Source: Burkholderiaceae bacterium (GTDB lineage: Bacteria; Pseudomonadota; Gammaproteobacteria; Burkholderiales; Burkholderiaceae_C). From it: a DNA stretch of 64,000 bases. The notes under the pieces were generated by a model. That model had not been told where the DNA came from. It saw nothing but the letters and a program-made list of their open reading frames with translations, and made no database searches. Location of the stretch: positions 1-64,000 of the forward strand of contig CAKKRJ010000015.1 in NCBI GenBank assembly GCA_919902775.1. The letters run 5' to 3'. This document shows, one piece after another, positions 35,267 to 43,691 of the stretch. How positions within the stretch are numbered: position 1 is the stretch's first letter; every line of letters starts with the position of its first letter. Made by a program: the position numbers and the translations under genes.

Positions 35267-36030
35267 CACAATTTGGAAAAATCCGGTTTGCGCTTCTCCA
35301 TGAACGCACCAAAAGCTTCTTTGGCCGCTGGCTCGCGCAGCATGCGGCCAAAGCTTTGTGCCTCTTCGTCCATTTTTTGCAACACTTCTTGCTGGTAGCC
35401 GCCCTTCATCAAGCGTTTGGTTTCCACCAGCGAGGACAGCGGTTTGCCCGCCAGCTTGCGGGCCTGGGCCTGCGCGTAGCCATTCACCTCGGTGGGTGGC
35501 AACACGCGGTTGACCAGCCCAACTTCTTGCGCGGCTTCGGCAAAAAACGGCTCGCCCATGAGCAAGGCTTCGGCCGCGCGGTGGTAGCCGAACATGCGCG
35601 AGGCCAACAGACTGGACGCCGCTTCGGGGCACAGGCCGAGATTGACAAAGGGCATGGAAAACGCGGCGTTGTCACCGGCATACACCAGGTCGCAATGGAA
35701 CAACAAGGTGGTGCCAATGCCCACGGCTGGGCCCGCCACAGCGGCCAGCAAGGGTTTCTCAAACTTGGCAATGCCATGCAGAAAACGGAACACGGGCGCG
35801 TCTGGCGTGCTGGACGGCTGGTTCAGGAAGTCGCCGATGTCGTTGCCCGCGCTGAAAATGCTTTCGTGCCCCTGAATCAGCACCACACGCACGCTGGCAT
35901 CCTGGGCGGCCTGGGCCACCGCATCGGCCATGGCGGCGTACATGGCCGTCGTGATGGAGTTCTTTTTGTCCAGGCGGTTGAAGGTGATGGTCATCACCCC
36001 CGCGTCGGTGTGGGTCAGGATGTCAGACAT
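35266..36030 (-). CDS. Enoyl-CoA hydratase/isomerase family protein
   Basis: A 254-residue crotonase-fold protein. The oxyanion-hole segments are FSAGNDIGDFL (about 60-70) and AAVAGPAVGIGTTLLFHCDLV (about 96-116, in part), and the active-site region is NLGLCPEAASS. It would hydrate or isomerise enoyl-CoA in beta-oxidation. The presence of Asp in GNDIGDF rather than the usual Glu-rich pattern suggests the isomerase/ECI-like branch. It is 25 bases after the DUF2147 gene and coupled to the thioesterase gene. Confidence 0.92.
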   Translation of the reverse strand: MSDILTHTDAGVMTITFNRLDKKNSITTAMYAAMADAVAQAAQDASVRVVLIQGHESIFSAGNDIGDFLNQPSSTPDAPVFRFLHGIAKFEKPLLAAVAGPAVGIGTTLLFHCDLVYAGDNAAFSMPFVNLGLCPEAASSLLASRMFGYHRAAEALLMGEPFFAEAAQEVGLVNRVLPPTEVNGYAQAQARKLAGKPLSSLVETKRLMKGGYQQEVLQKMDEEAQSFGRMLREPAAKEAFGAFMEKRKPDFSKL

Positions 36031-36055
36031 GGTGTTCCTAGTGGTGCGAGGTGGC

Positions 36056-36499
36056 TTACTGGACACGAATCCAGGTTTGGCTACGGCCCAACAGGGGCGT
36101 GCCAAAGTAACCGCGGACTTCGAGTTTTTTGCCGCCCTCAATGGGCGTCAATTGCAAGCTGTAATTCTTGCCGTTTTCGGGATCGAGAATTTTCCCACCA
36201 TCCCACACCGCTTTGCCGTTGCTTTGTTGACCGCCCCGAATAATTTCCATGCCGATTTTCGGCTTGTCCTTGCGGTCATCGGTGCACAAATTGCAATGTG
36301 GCTCAGTGCTGGGCGTGGTCAGCAAGGATTTTTCGACCACCCCCGACAAACCGCCAGCAGCGTTCTGGCTGATGCGGATCTCGGCCTTCGGCTGCTGGGT
36401 CTCGTCGTCGATGCTGCGCCACAAGCCCAAGGGGCTCATCTGGGCCTGTGCGGCCAGGCCCAGTCCAGCCAGGCTCCAAGTCAGTACCGTTTTGATCAT
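36056..36499 (-). CDS. DUF2147 secreted protein
   Basis: A 147-residue protein with a signal peptide ending AQAQ and then the DUF2147 hallmark SPLGLWRSIDDETQQPKAEI (in part, about 22-41) and DGGKILDPENGKNY. The function is unknown, and the domain is common in Gram-negative periplasmic proteins. Two Cys near 69 and 72 (CNLC) could be redox-active or bind metal. It sits 26 bases after the acyl-CoA dehydrogenase gene, in the same operon. Confidence 0.88.
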   Translation of the reverse strand: MIKTVLTWSLAGLGLAAQAQMSPLGLWRSIDDETQQPKAEIRISQNAAGGLSGVVEKSLLTTPSTEPHCNLCTDDRKDKPKIGMEIIRGGQQSNGKAVWDGGKILDPENGKNYSLQLTPIEGGKKLEVRGYFGTPLLGRSQTWIRVQ

Positions 36500-36525
36500 G
36501 GTGTGGTTCCTTTTGACATGGCGGC

Positions 36526-38337
36526 TCAGGCCAAGGCGGCGTCGGTGTCCATCAGCACCTCGCTGCCCGAGCGGATGCGGCGCATCAGGCTGGCGGTTTC
36601 GGGCATCAGGCGGGTGAAGTAAAAACGCGCCGTCTGCAACTTGGCCTGGTAGAACGGGTCGGGGCGTTGCGCCTGTTCTTCGGCCTCGGCCAGCTTGGCC
36701 AGAGCCACCTGTGCCGAACGGGCCCAAAAATAGCCCAGCACCAGGTGCCCCACCACGCGCAGGTAATCCACCGCAGCGGCCCCCACTTCGTCGGCATTGC
36801 TCATGGCTTTCATGCCCACTTCGCCGGTCAGTTGCGTGAGTTTCTGGCCCAAATCGGCCAGCGGCTTGATGAACTCGGCCATGGCCTCATTGGCCATTTC
36901 TTGCTTCACCAATTGCTCGATCTGCTTGCCGAATTTTTGCAAGGTGGCCCCCTGGTTGCCCAGCACCTTGCGGCCCAGCAGGTCCAGCGACTGGATGGCG
37001 TTGGTGCCTTCATAGATCATGTTGATGCGGGCATCGCGCACAAATTGCTCCATGCCCCACTCCTTGATGTAACCATGCCCGCCAAACACTTGCTGGCATT
37101 CGGTGGTGGCTTGCCAGGCGTTTTCGGTGGTGAAGGCTTTCACGATGGGCGTGAGCAAGGCCACCAGCTCGGCAGATTCAGCACGCACCGCCTCGTCGGG
37201 GTGGTGGACTTCGTTGTCGAGCAGCAAGGCGCAGTAGCAAGCCAGCGCACGGCCCCCTTCGGCATAGGCCTTGGCCGTCATCAGCATGCGGCGCACATCG
37301 GGGTGCACGATGATCGGGTCGGCGGGTTTGCCTGGCGCCTTCACCCCGGTGAGGGAGCGCATCTGCACACGGTCTTTGGCGTAGGCCAGGGCATTTTGGT
37401 AGGCCACTTCGGTCAGGCCCAGCGACTGGTTGCCCACCCCCAGGCGGGCCGCGTTCATCATCACAAACATCGCTTGCAGGCCCTTGTTGGGCTGCCCCAC
37501 CAACGTGCCCACCGCCTCGTCAAGCACCATCTGGCAGGTGGCGTTGCCGTGGATGCCCATCTTGTGTTCGATGCCGCCACAGTGAATGCCATTGCGCTCA
37601 CCCATGCTGCCGTCTGCGGCCACCTTGAATTTGGGCACAACGAACAAGCTGATGCCTTTGCTGCCGGGCGGCGCATCGGGCAAACGGGCCAGCACCAGGT
37701 GCACGATGTTGGGCGCCAGGTCGTGTTCGCCCGCGCTGATGAAAATCTTTTGTCCCGTGATGCGGTAAGTCCCGTCGGCCTGCGGTTCGGCCTTGGTGCG
37801 CAGCAGGCCCAGGTCGGTGCCGCAATGCGGCTCGGTCAGGCACATGGTGCCGGTCCATTCGCCGCTGGTCAGCTTCGGCAGGTACAGGGCTTTTTGCTCG
37901 GGTGTGCCATGCGCATGCAGCGCCTCGTAGGCACCGTGTGACAGGCCGGGGTACATGGTCCAGGCCTGGTTGGACGAATTGAGCATTTCGTAAAAGCACT
38001 GGTTCACCACAAACGGCAAACCCTGACCACCGTACTCGGGGTCGCAACTGAGCGAAGGCCAGCCACCGGCAACGTATTGCGCATAAGCGGCCTTGAAACC
38101 ATCGGGGGCCTTGACATCGTGCGTCTCGCGGTTGAGCTGACAGCCCTGGGTGTCGCCCGAGATGTTGATCGGGAACACCACTTCGGCCGCGAACTTGCCA
38201 CCTTCTTCAAGCACCGCGTTGATGGTGTCGGCGTCGGTCTCGGCATGGGGGGGCAAGGCCTTGAGCGCATCGCCCACATGGAGCAACTCGTGCAAGACAA
38301 ACTGCATGTCACGAAGGGGCGGGTTGTAGACGGGCAT
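36526..38337 (-). CDS. Long acyl-CoA dehydrogenase
   Basis: A 603-residue flavoprotein with N-terminal, middle and C-terminal acyl-CoA dehydrogenase domains plus a roughly 150-residue extension ending with the acyl-CoA dehydrogenase C-terminal domain. Signatures seen: GTMCLTEPHCGTDLGLLRT, QKIFISAGEHD, QQVFGGHGYIKEWGMEQ and RINMIYEGTNAIQ; the Glu in YEGTN is the catalytic base. This long form is the one typical of betaproteobacteria. The start has AAGGAGCTGCC. It is the second gene of the TetR-led operon. Confidence 0.94.
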   Translation of the reverse strand: MPVYNPPLRDMQFVLHELLHVGDALKALPPHAETDADTINAVLEEGGKFAAEVVFPINISGDTQGCQLNRETHDVKAPDGFKAAYAQYVAGGWPSLSCDPEYGGQGLPFVVNQCFYEMLNSSNQAWTMYPGLSHGAYEALHAHGTPEQKALYLPKLTSGEWTGTMCLTEPHCGTDLGLLRTKAEPQADGTYRITGQKIFISAGEHDLAPNIVHLVLARLPDAPPGSKGISLFVVPKFKVAADGSMGERNGIHCGGIEHKMGIHGNATCQMVLDEAVGTLVGQPNKGLQAMFVMMNAARLGVGNQSLGLTEVAYQNALAYAKDRVQMRSLTGVKAPGKPADPIIVHPDVRRMLMTAKAYAEGGRALACYCALLLDNEVHHPDEAVRAESAELVALLTPIVKAFTTENAWQATTECQQVFGGHGYIKEWGMEQFVRDARINMIYEGTNAIQSLDLLGRKVLGNQGATLQKFGKQIEQLVKQEMANEAMAEFIKPLADLGQKLTQLTGEVGMKAMSNADEVGAAAVDYLRVVGHLVLGYFWARSAQVALAKLAEAEEQAQRPDPFYQAKLQTARFYFTRLMPETASLMRRIRSGSEVLMDTDAALA

Positions 38338-38384
38338 GGCAGCTCCTTGAATCAATGGGGGTGAAAAGTGGATGAGAACAGAAA

Positions 38385-39140
38385 TCAGTGGGCGGCGTTG
38401 GTGCGCCGGGAGACGGTCGGCTTGGGCGCCGACACCCGCTTGGCGGGGGCACGCAAGGCACGATCCCCCGACGCTGCGTTGCCCGAAGGCACCGCGTAGC
38501 GGGCCAGAATGTGCGCAAACCCCTGGCGCGCGCGCTCGGTGGCTTGGCTGTTGCGCAAGAAGCGCGCTTCGTAGTGCAAGGCCAGGATCAGGCCATGGAT
38601 TTCAAACGCGATCTGGTGCGCGTCGGATGCGCGGCTGAGCTGCCCCTCTTCCTGGGCCAGCTCGACGGCACGGCGCAAGGCGCTTTGCCAAGTGCCCACG
38701 GATGAAGCCAGCGCATCGCGCACGGGGCCGGTGCGGTCATCGAACTCCACCGCACCGCTGATGTAGATGCAGCCGGAATCGATTTCTGCGGAGGTCCGCA
38801 CCATCCAGTTGTCAAACAGCGCCTGCAGGCGCGGCACGCCACGGGGCTGTTGCATGGCCGCGTAAAACACCTCGGCTTCAAAGCGGTCGTGGTATTCGCG
38901 GATGACGGAAATCTGAAGTTCTTCGCGCGAGCCAAAGTGGGCAAAAACACCCGACTTGCTCATGCCCGTGACCTCGGCCAGGGCGCCAATGGACAAACCT
39001 TCCAGGCCAATTTGCGAAGCCAGGCCCAAGGCGGCATCAATGATCACGGCCTTGGTTTGCTGGCCCTTAATCAAGACGCGCCGCCCCACCTCGGCGGCGG
39101 GCGCGTGTTCGGCTTTGGAGGATGTTTTGCGGTCGGTCAT
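38385..39140 (-). CDS. TetR/AcrR family regulator of the acyl-CoA operon
   Basis: A 251-residue TetR regulator. The N-terminal HTH (AALGLASQIGLEGLSIGALAEVTGMSKSGVFAHFGSRE, given by position about 40-77) is complete, followed by a variable ligand domain and a basic C-terminal tail. It starts the operon TetR-dehydrogenase-DUF2147-hydratase-thioesterase on the minus strand. A 14-bp palindrome 13 bases upstream of the start is the likely operator, which implies autoregulation. The natural ligand is probably an acyl-CoA or fatty acid, inferred from context. Confidence 0.9.
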   Translation of the reverse strand: MTDRKTSSKAEHAPAAEVGRRVLIKGQQTKAVIIDAALGLASQIGLEGLSIGALAEVTGMSKSGVFAHFGSREELQISVIREYHDRFEAEVFYAAMQQPRGVPRLQALFDNWMVRTSAEIDSGCIYISGAVEFDDRTGPVRDALASSVGTWQSALRRAVELAQEEGQLSRASDAHQIAFEIHGLILALHYEARFLRNSQATERARQGFAHILARYAVPSGNAASGDRALRAPAKRVSAPKPTVSRRTNAAH

Positions 39141-39152
39141 GGGGTACAAAAA

Positions 39153-39166
39153 AGAACGGTCGTTCT
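39153..39166. promoter_or_regulatory. Probable TetR operator
   Basis: AGAACGGTCGTTCT is a perfect six-base palindrome around GT, matching the form of many TetR/FabR-type operators. It lies 13 bases before the start codon of the TetR gene. Confidence 0.75.
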
Positions 39167-39259
39167 ATTTTGCACCAAAAACCTGACAATTCAAGACGAC
39201 CCTGCATACATCAGGGTAAATCAGGGTGCCCCGACATGGCTTCATTCAAAGCCTGGCAA

Positions 39260-40123
39260 TCAAGCCTTGAAAGCCACCACTTTCTGGCTTTGCTCGCCCA
39301 AACCATCAATGCCCAAGCGCATGACATCGCCGCGCTTGAGGAACACCGGGGCGGGCTGGCCATCCTTTTTGATGCCCATGCCCACGCCGGGCGGCGTGCC
39401 GGTGGTGATGATGTCACCGGGCTCCAGCGTCATGAACTGGCTCACATAGCTGACCAATTTGGCCACACCAAAAATCATGGTCTTGGTGCTACCGGTTTGC
39501 ATGCGCACACCGTTCACGTCCAGCCACATGCCCAAAGCCTGCGGGTTGGGCACCTCGTCTCGGGTCACCAACCAAGGGCCGACGGGGCCGAAGGTGTCGC
39601 AACCCTTGCCCTTGTCCCAGCTGCCGCCCAGCTCCAGCTGGTATTCGCGCTCGCTCACGTCGTTGACCACGCAGTAACCAGCCACATGACTGATCGCGTC
39701 TTTTTGCGACACATAACGTGCGCGGGTGCCAATGACGATGCCCAATTCGACTTCCCAGTCGGACTTCTTGGAGCCTTTGGGCAGCATGACATCGTCGTCC
39801 GCGCCCTGGATGCACGAGATGGCCTTGGTGAACACGATGGGCTCTTTGGGAATCGGCATGCCCGACTCGGCCGCATGGTCAGCGTAGTTCAGGCCAATGG
39901 CGATGAACTTGCTGGTGCTTGAGATGGGTGTGCCAAAACGCTTTTTGCCGCGCACCAAAGGCAGCTTGTCGGTCTTGACTTTGGCCAGCTTGGCCAGCGC
40001 CTTGTCACCCAGCAGCTCGGGAGAGATGTCCTTGACCACGCCACTCAAGTCGCGCAAGCGGCCATCGGCATCGATCAGACCGGGTTTTTCCTTGCCGGGT
40101 TGGCCATAGCGAACGAGTTTCAT
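39260..40123 (-). CDS. Fumarylacetoacetate hydrolase family protein (acid-sugar hydrolase)
   Basis: A 287-residue FAH-fold enzyme. The N-terminal regulatory part starts MKLVRYGQPGKEKPGLI, and the metal-binding core has GLNYADHAAE, DWEVELGIVIG (metal Glu) and ISHVAGYCVVNDVSERE, with DIITTGTPPGVGMG in the C-terminal part. It is similar to 2,4-diketo-3-deoxy-L-fuconate hydrolases, which split the diketo acid to pyruvate and lactate. It is the last gene of a four-gene arm with two SDRs and a sugar-acid dehydratase, which supports that role. The exact substrate is not shown by the sequence. Confidence 0.88.
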   Translation of the reverse strand: MKLVRYGQPGKEKPGLIDADGRLRDLSGVVKDISPELLGDKALAKLAKVKTDKLPLVRGKKRFGTPISSTSKFIAIGLNYADHAAESGMPIPKEPIVFTKAISCIQGADDDVMLPKGSKKSDWEVELGIVIGTRARYVSQKDAISHVAGYCVVNDVSEREYQLELGGSWDKGKGCDTFGPVGPWLVTRDEVPNPQALGMWLDVNGVRMQTGSTKTMIFGVAKLVSYVSQFMTLEPGDIITTGTPPGVGMGIKKDGQPAPVFLKRGDVMRLGIDGLGEQSQKVVAFKA

Positions 40124-40147
40124 AACTGCCTTTCAGTGAAAAAATAA

Positions 40148-40906
40148 TCAATAGGTGGAACGCCCACCAGAGAGGTCAAAAACCGCGCCAGTGGAAAACG
40201 AACATTCTTCGGTGCTCAGCCAGGTCACCATGGCGGCAACTTCTTCGGGCTCGCCAAAGCGGGCCATCGGGATCTTGGACAACATGAACTGGATGTGCTC
40301 GGGCGTCATTTGATCAAAAATCGCCGTCTTCACCGCCGCCGGGGTGACACAGTTGACGCGCACCCCCGTGTCGGCCAGCTCTTTGCCCAGCGATTTGGTC
40401 AAGCCAATGACCGCCGCCTTGCTGGCACTGTAAGCGCTGGCGTTCGGATTGCCATCCTTGCCCGCCACCGAAGCGATGTTGACGATGCGGCCGTAGTTGC
40501 GCGCCTTCATGTGAGCGCTGAGTTCTCGGCAGCAATGGAACAAGCCGTGCACGTTCACATCGAACACCTGCTTCCAGGCATCCACAGGATAGTCCCAGAC
40601 CTTGGTGTTGGGGCCGGTGATGCCGGCGCTGTTGACCAGCACGTCCACGGGCGCCAGGGCGGTGGTTTGCGCGGTGGCCAGCAGCACCGAGTCGTGGCTG
40701 GCCACATCGACCTGCACCGTGTTGACCACGGCACCCATCGGCCCCTGACGCAATGACTCGGCCGCCTTGACCATGCCAGCCACATCGCGGTCCCAAATGG
40801 TCACGCGTGCACCCGACGCGAGCATGCGCTGTGCAATGGCATAACCCAAACCCGTGGCAGCACCGGTGATGACCGCGTGGCGGCCTTTCATGTCCAATAA
40901 ATTCAT
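40148..40906 (-). CDS. SDR family dehydrogenase (acid-sugar pathway)
   Basis: A 252-residue short-chain dehydrogenase. Seen: the nucleotide site TGAATGLGYAIA (about 14-25), NSAGITG, the catalytic Ser in IASVAGKDG (about 145), and YSASKAAVIGLTKS with the catalytic Tyr and Lys. It probably oxidises a 3-deoxy-2-keto sugar acid. The start is ATG 40906, 16 bases after the preceding SDR gene's stop; 24 bases separate its own stop from the FAH gene. Confidence 0.88.
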   Translation of the reverse strand: MNLLDMKGRHAVITGAATGLGYAIAQRMLASGARVTIWDRDVAGMVKAAESLRQGPMGAVVNTVQVDVASHDSVLLATAQTTALAPVDVLVNSAGITGPNTKVWDYPVDAWKQVFDVNVHGLFHCCRELSAHMKARNYGRIVNIASVAGKDGNPNASAYSASKAAVIGLTKSLGKELADTGVRVNCVTPAAVKTAIFDQMTPEHIQFMLSKIPMARFGEPEEVAAMVTWLSTEECSFSTGAVFDLSGGRSTY

Positions 40907-40922
40907 GCTGTCTTTCTGGCCA

Positions 40923-41672
40923 TCAAATGGTCATGCCGCCATCGACCATGTAGGCGTTGCCCGTGGCGAAGATGGACTCGTCCGATGCGAGGAAGGTGAC
41001 GATGGGCGCGATCTCGTGCGCCTGCGCCAGACGGCCCATGGGCTGGCGGTTGATGAAGTCCTTGCGGGCCTGCACCGGATCAGCGTAGCTGTTGATGCGG
41101 TCTTGCAGCGAAGGCGTGTCCACCGTGCCGGGGCAGATGCAATTGCAGCGGACGCCCTGGCGCACATAGTCGGCGGCCACGCTCTTGGTCAGGCCAATGA
41201 CGGCCGCCTTGCTGGTGCCGTAAATGAACCGGTTGGGCAAGCCCTTCACGCTTGAACACACGCTGGCCATGTTGATGATGCTGCCGCCGTGTCCGTCTTT
41301 CTCGAACTGCGCCACCATTTTGGGAATCGCGGCCTGGATCATCCAGAACTGCGAACGCACATTCAGGTTGAAAGCAAATTCCCACTCTTCGTCACGGGCC
41401 TGCTCGATGTTGCCGTTGTGCACAAAGCCCGCGCAGTTGAAGACCACATCGATGCGGTCCATGCTGGCCACCTGGCGCGCAATGGCGTCTTTGTCGAGCA
41501 CGTTCAGCACCGCGGTGTGCACGTTCGCCATACCTTGGTAGGACTTGAGCAATTCGGCGTTCACATCGGTCGCATAAACAGTGGCACCTTCAGCGGCCAT
41601 GGCCAATGCCGCCGCTTGACCAATGCCTTGTCCGGCCGCGGTCACCAGTGCGGTTTTTCCTTTGAGTCTCAT
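40923..41672 (-). CDS. SDR family dehydrogenase, 2-keto-3-deoxy-L-fuconate dehydrogenase-like
   Basis: A 249-residue SDR. The start MRLKGKTALVTAAGQGIG and the pattern FNCAGFVHNGNI recall 2-keto-3-deoxy-L-fuconate dehydrogenases. The catalytic Ser-Tyr-Lys lies in MASVCSSVKG and YGTSKAAVIGLTKS. This enzyme would make the 2,4-diketo acid that the FAH hydrolase cleaves. Its ATG overlaps the stop of the dehydratase gene (ATGA). Two SDRs in one arm may serve two sugar acids or two successive oxidations. Confidence 0.87.
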   Translation of the reverse strand: MRLKGKTALVTAAGQGIGQAAALAMAAEGATVYATDVNAELLKSYQGMANVHTAVLNVLDKDAIARQVASMDRIDVVFNCAGFVHNGNIEQARDEEWEFAFNLNVRSQFWMIQAAIPKMVAQFEKDGHGGSIINMASVCSSVKGLPNRFIYGTSKAAVIGLTKSVAADYVRQGVRCNCICPGTVDTPSLQDRINSYADPVQARKDFINRQPMGRLAQAHEIAPIVTFLASDESIFATGNAYMVDGGMTI

Positions 41673-42784
41673 GGTGCTTGCATCTCCAGTTGTGTCGTTT
41701 GTCGTTGGTGGATGGCGGCCCAGTCCCAGGCGATGCCCAGGCCCGGGGTTTCGGGTGGATGCGCAAAGCCTTGCGCCACCTGCATGCGCGACGTGGTGAT
41801 GTCGTCCAGCTGCGGAATGTATTCCACCCAGCTGGCGTTGGGCACCGCCGCGCACAGGCTGACATGCAGCTCCATCAGGAAGTGCGGGCACACCGCCACG
41901 TCAAAGGTTTCTGCCAAATGCGCGGTTTTGATCCAGGGGGTGATGCCCCCGATGCGCGCCACATCGGGCTGCACGATCGAGCAAGCACCTTGCTCCAGGT
42001 ATTCACGGAACTGCATCGGGTGGTACATCGACTCGCCCACCGCCACAGGAATCGTGGTGTGTTCACGCAACTGGCGGTGCCCCGACACATCTTCGGCAGG
42101 CAGGGGCTCCTCGATCCAGGCCAGCCCCAAACCATCGAACGCCCGCGCACGGCGCACCGCCTCGGCCCGGTTGAAGCCCTGGTTGGCATCGGTCATCAAT
42201 TCAAACCCCGGCCCCACCGCGTCGCGCACCGCCGCCAGTCGGGCCACGTCTTCGCTCACATGGGGCCGTCCGATCTTGATCTTGGCCCCCTTGAAGCCCT
42301 GGGCTTGCGCCTCCAGGGTTTGGTCCACCAGGGCCTGGGGCGACAAATGCAGCCAGCCGCCTTCCGTGGTGTACAGCGGCACACGGGACTGCGCACCACC
42401 GAGCAAACGCCACAGCGGCAAACCTTGACTTTGTCCGCGCCAGTCCCACAAGGCCGTGTCCACGCAGGCCAGCGCCAAACTGGTCATGGCCCCCACCGCC
42501 GTGGCGTGGGTATGAAAAAACAAATCCTTCCAGATCGCCTCAACCATCACCGGATCGCGCCCGATCAGGCGCGGCACCAGATGGTCTTTCAGCAAGGCCA
42601 GCACCGAAGAGCCGCCGGTGCCAATCGTGTAGGCGTAACCGGTGGCATCGATGCCGTCACTGCAGTGCAGCGTGAGCAAGAGGGTTTCTTGCGTCACAAA
42701 AGACTGAATGGCATCGGTGCGCAAAACCTTGGGCGGCAAGTTGACTTGCCGCAGACTCACACGGTCAATGGTGGTGTTGTGCAT
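41669..42784 (-). CDS. Enolase-superfamily sugar-acid dehydratase
   Basis: A 371-residue mandelate racemase/muconate lactonising enzyme family protein. Catalytic residues seen by count: Lys168-x-Lys170 in AKIKIG, metal ligands Asp199 (TDANQG), Glu225 (IEEP) and Glu251 (GES), and the His301-Asp274 dyad (CPHFLMELH; QPDVARIGG). A KxK motif with His-Asp places it near the talarate/galactarate or fuconate dehydratases rather than muconate cycloisomerase. It is the first gene of the minus-strand arm and is divergent from the GntR gene, with the likely operator between them. The substrate is unproven. Confidence 0.87.
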   Translation of the reverse strand: MHNTTIDRVSLRQVNLPPKVLRTDAIQSFVTQETLLLTLHCSDGIDATGYAYTIGTGGSSVLALLKDHLVPRLIGRDPVMVEAIWKDLFFHTHATAVGAMTSLALACVDTALWDWRGQSQGLPLWRLLGGAQSRVPLYTTEGGWLHLSPQALVDQTLEAQAQGFKGAKIKIGRPHVSEDVARLAAVRDAVGPGFELMTDANQGFNRAEAVRRARAFDGLGLAWIEEPLPAEDVSGHRQLREHTTIPVAVGESMYHPMQFREYLEQGACSIVQPDVARIGGITPWIKTAHLAETFDVAVCPHFLMELHVSLCAAVPNASWVEYIPQLDDITTSRMQVAQGFAHPPETPGLGIAWDWAAIHQRQTTQLEMQAP

Positions 42785-42871
42785 GGGAAAAATGAGGCGA
42801 TGAACATGCGGGTTTGTGCGGAGCTGAAATGGCTTGACCGGACAAATCTGAACATGTGATGATTGTGCAAC

Positions 42872-42882
42872 TGGTCTGACCA
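42872..42882. promoter_or_regulatory. Probable GntR/FadR-type operator
   Basis: TGGTCTGACCA is a perfect palindrome around a T and fits the FadR-subfamily pattern TGGTNNNACCA. It lies in the 131-base gap between the divergent dehydratase and regulator genes. The flanks GGACAA (42839-42844) and TTGTCC (42884-42889) are also inverted repeats. Confidence 0.75.
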
Positions 42883-42915
42883 CTTGTCCAATTCGCGTTA
42901 TCCCTGATCTGCCAC

Positions 42916-43638
42916 ATGCCCATCCAAACCGTTGAACCCCAGCGCCTGTACCGCCAGATTGCCGAACAGCTGCGGCAGCTGATGCGTTCAGGCGAATTCG
43001 CGGTGGGATCACGCATGCCCGCAGAGCGTGACCTGGCCACCCAACTGGGTGTGAGCCGCCCATCGGTGCGCGAGGCGCTGATTGCGCTCGAGGTGGAAGG
43101 CATGATCGAAGTGCGCACCGGTTCAGGCATTTACGTGCAAAGCACCACCCCGGCCAAAAACAAGGCGAACGCCAGCCCAAGCGATGCCCCCGCCGAATGG
43201 GGCCCCCTCGAAGTCATGAGTGCGCGCATTCTGGTCGAGGCCGAAGTGGCCGCCCTGGCCGCTCAACACGCCCAAAAGAAAGACTTGCAAGCCATCCGCA
43301 ACGGTTTGCAAAAAATGAAGCTGGAAGCCGCCCGCGACGAAATCCCGCGCCGGGGCGACGAAGCCTTTCACGAAGGCATCGCACAGGCCTGCGGCAACAG
43401 CGTGTTGCTCGACACCGTGCAGCGCTATTGGCAAGCCCGCAACGGCCCTTTGTTTGAGCGGCTGGGCGACTACTTCGAGCACCCCGCCGCTTGGCAAGCC
43501 GCCATTGCCGAACACCAGGTGGTGCTGGACGCCATCGAGGCACGCGACAGCGCAGGCGCGCGCAAAGCCATGCAAAAACACCTGAAACAAGCCCACAAGA
43601 GATACAGCGCGAGCTGGCGCCGCGCTCCCGCCCGATAG
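42916..43638 (+). CDS. GntR/FadR family transcriptional regulator
   Basis: A 240-residue regulator. The N-terminal winged helix includes RLYRQIAEQLRQLMRSGEF, MPAERDLATQLGVSRPSVREAL and RTGSGIYV (about 10-75), and the C-terminal FCD domain has the His ligands DEAFHEGIAQACGN and HQVVLDAIEARD. FCD regulators of this type respond to sugar acids such as hexuronates. It diverges from the dehydratase-SDR-SDR-FAH arm and leads the TRAP-uxaA-ldh-uxuB-manD arm, so it probably controls both. Confidence 0.93.
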   Translation: MPIQTVEPQRLYRQIAEQLRQLMRSGEFAVGSRMPAERDLATQLGVSRPSVREALIALEVEGMIEVRTGSGIYVQSTTPAKNKANASPSDAPAEWGPLEVMSARILVEAEVAALAAQHAQKKDLQAIRNGLQKMKLEAARDEIPRRGDEAFHEGIAQACGNSVLLDTVQRYWQARNGPLFERLGDYFEHPAAWQAAIAEHQVVLDAIEARDSAGARKAMQKHLKQAHKRYSASWRRAPAR

Positions 43639-43691
43639 GGGTATGCAGTTTTCGCGTCAGCAATTTTTTTCAAAACCATGAGGAGACAACG

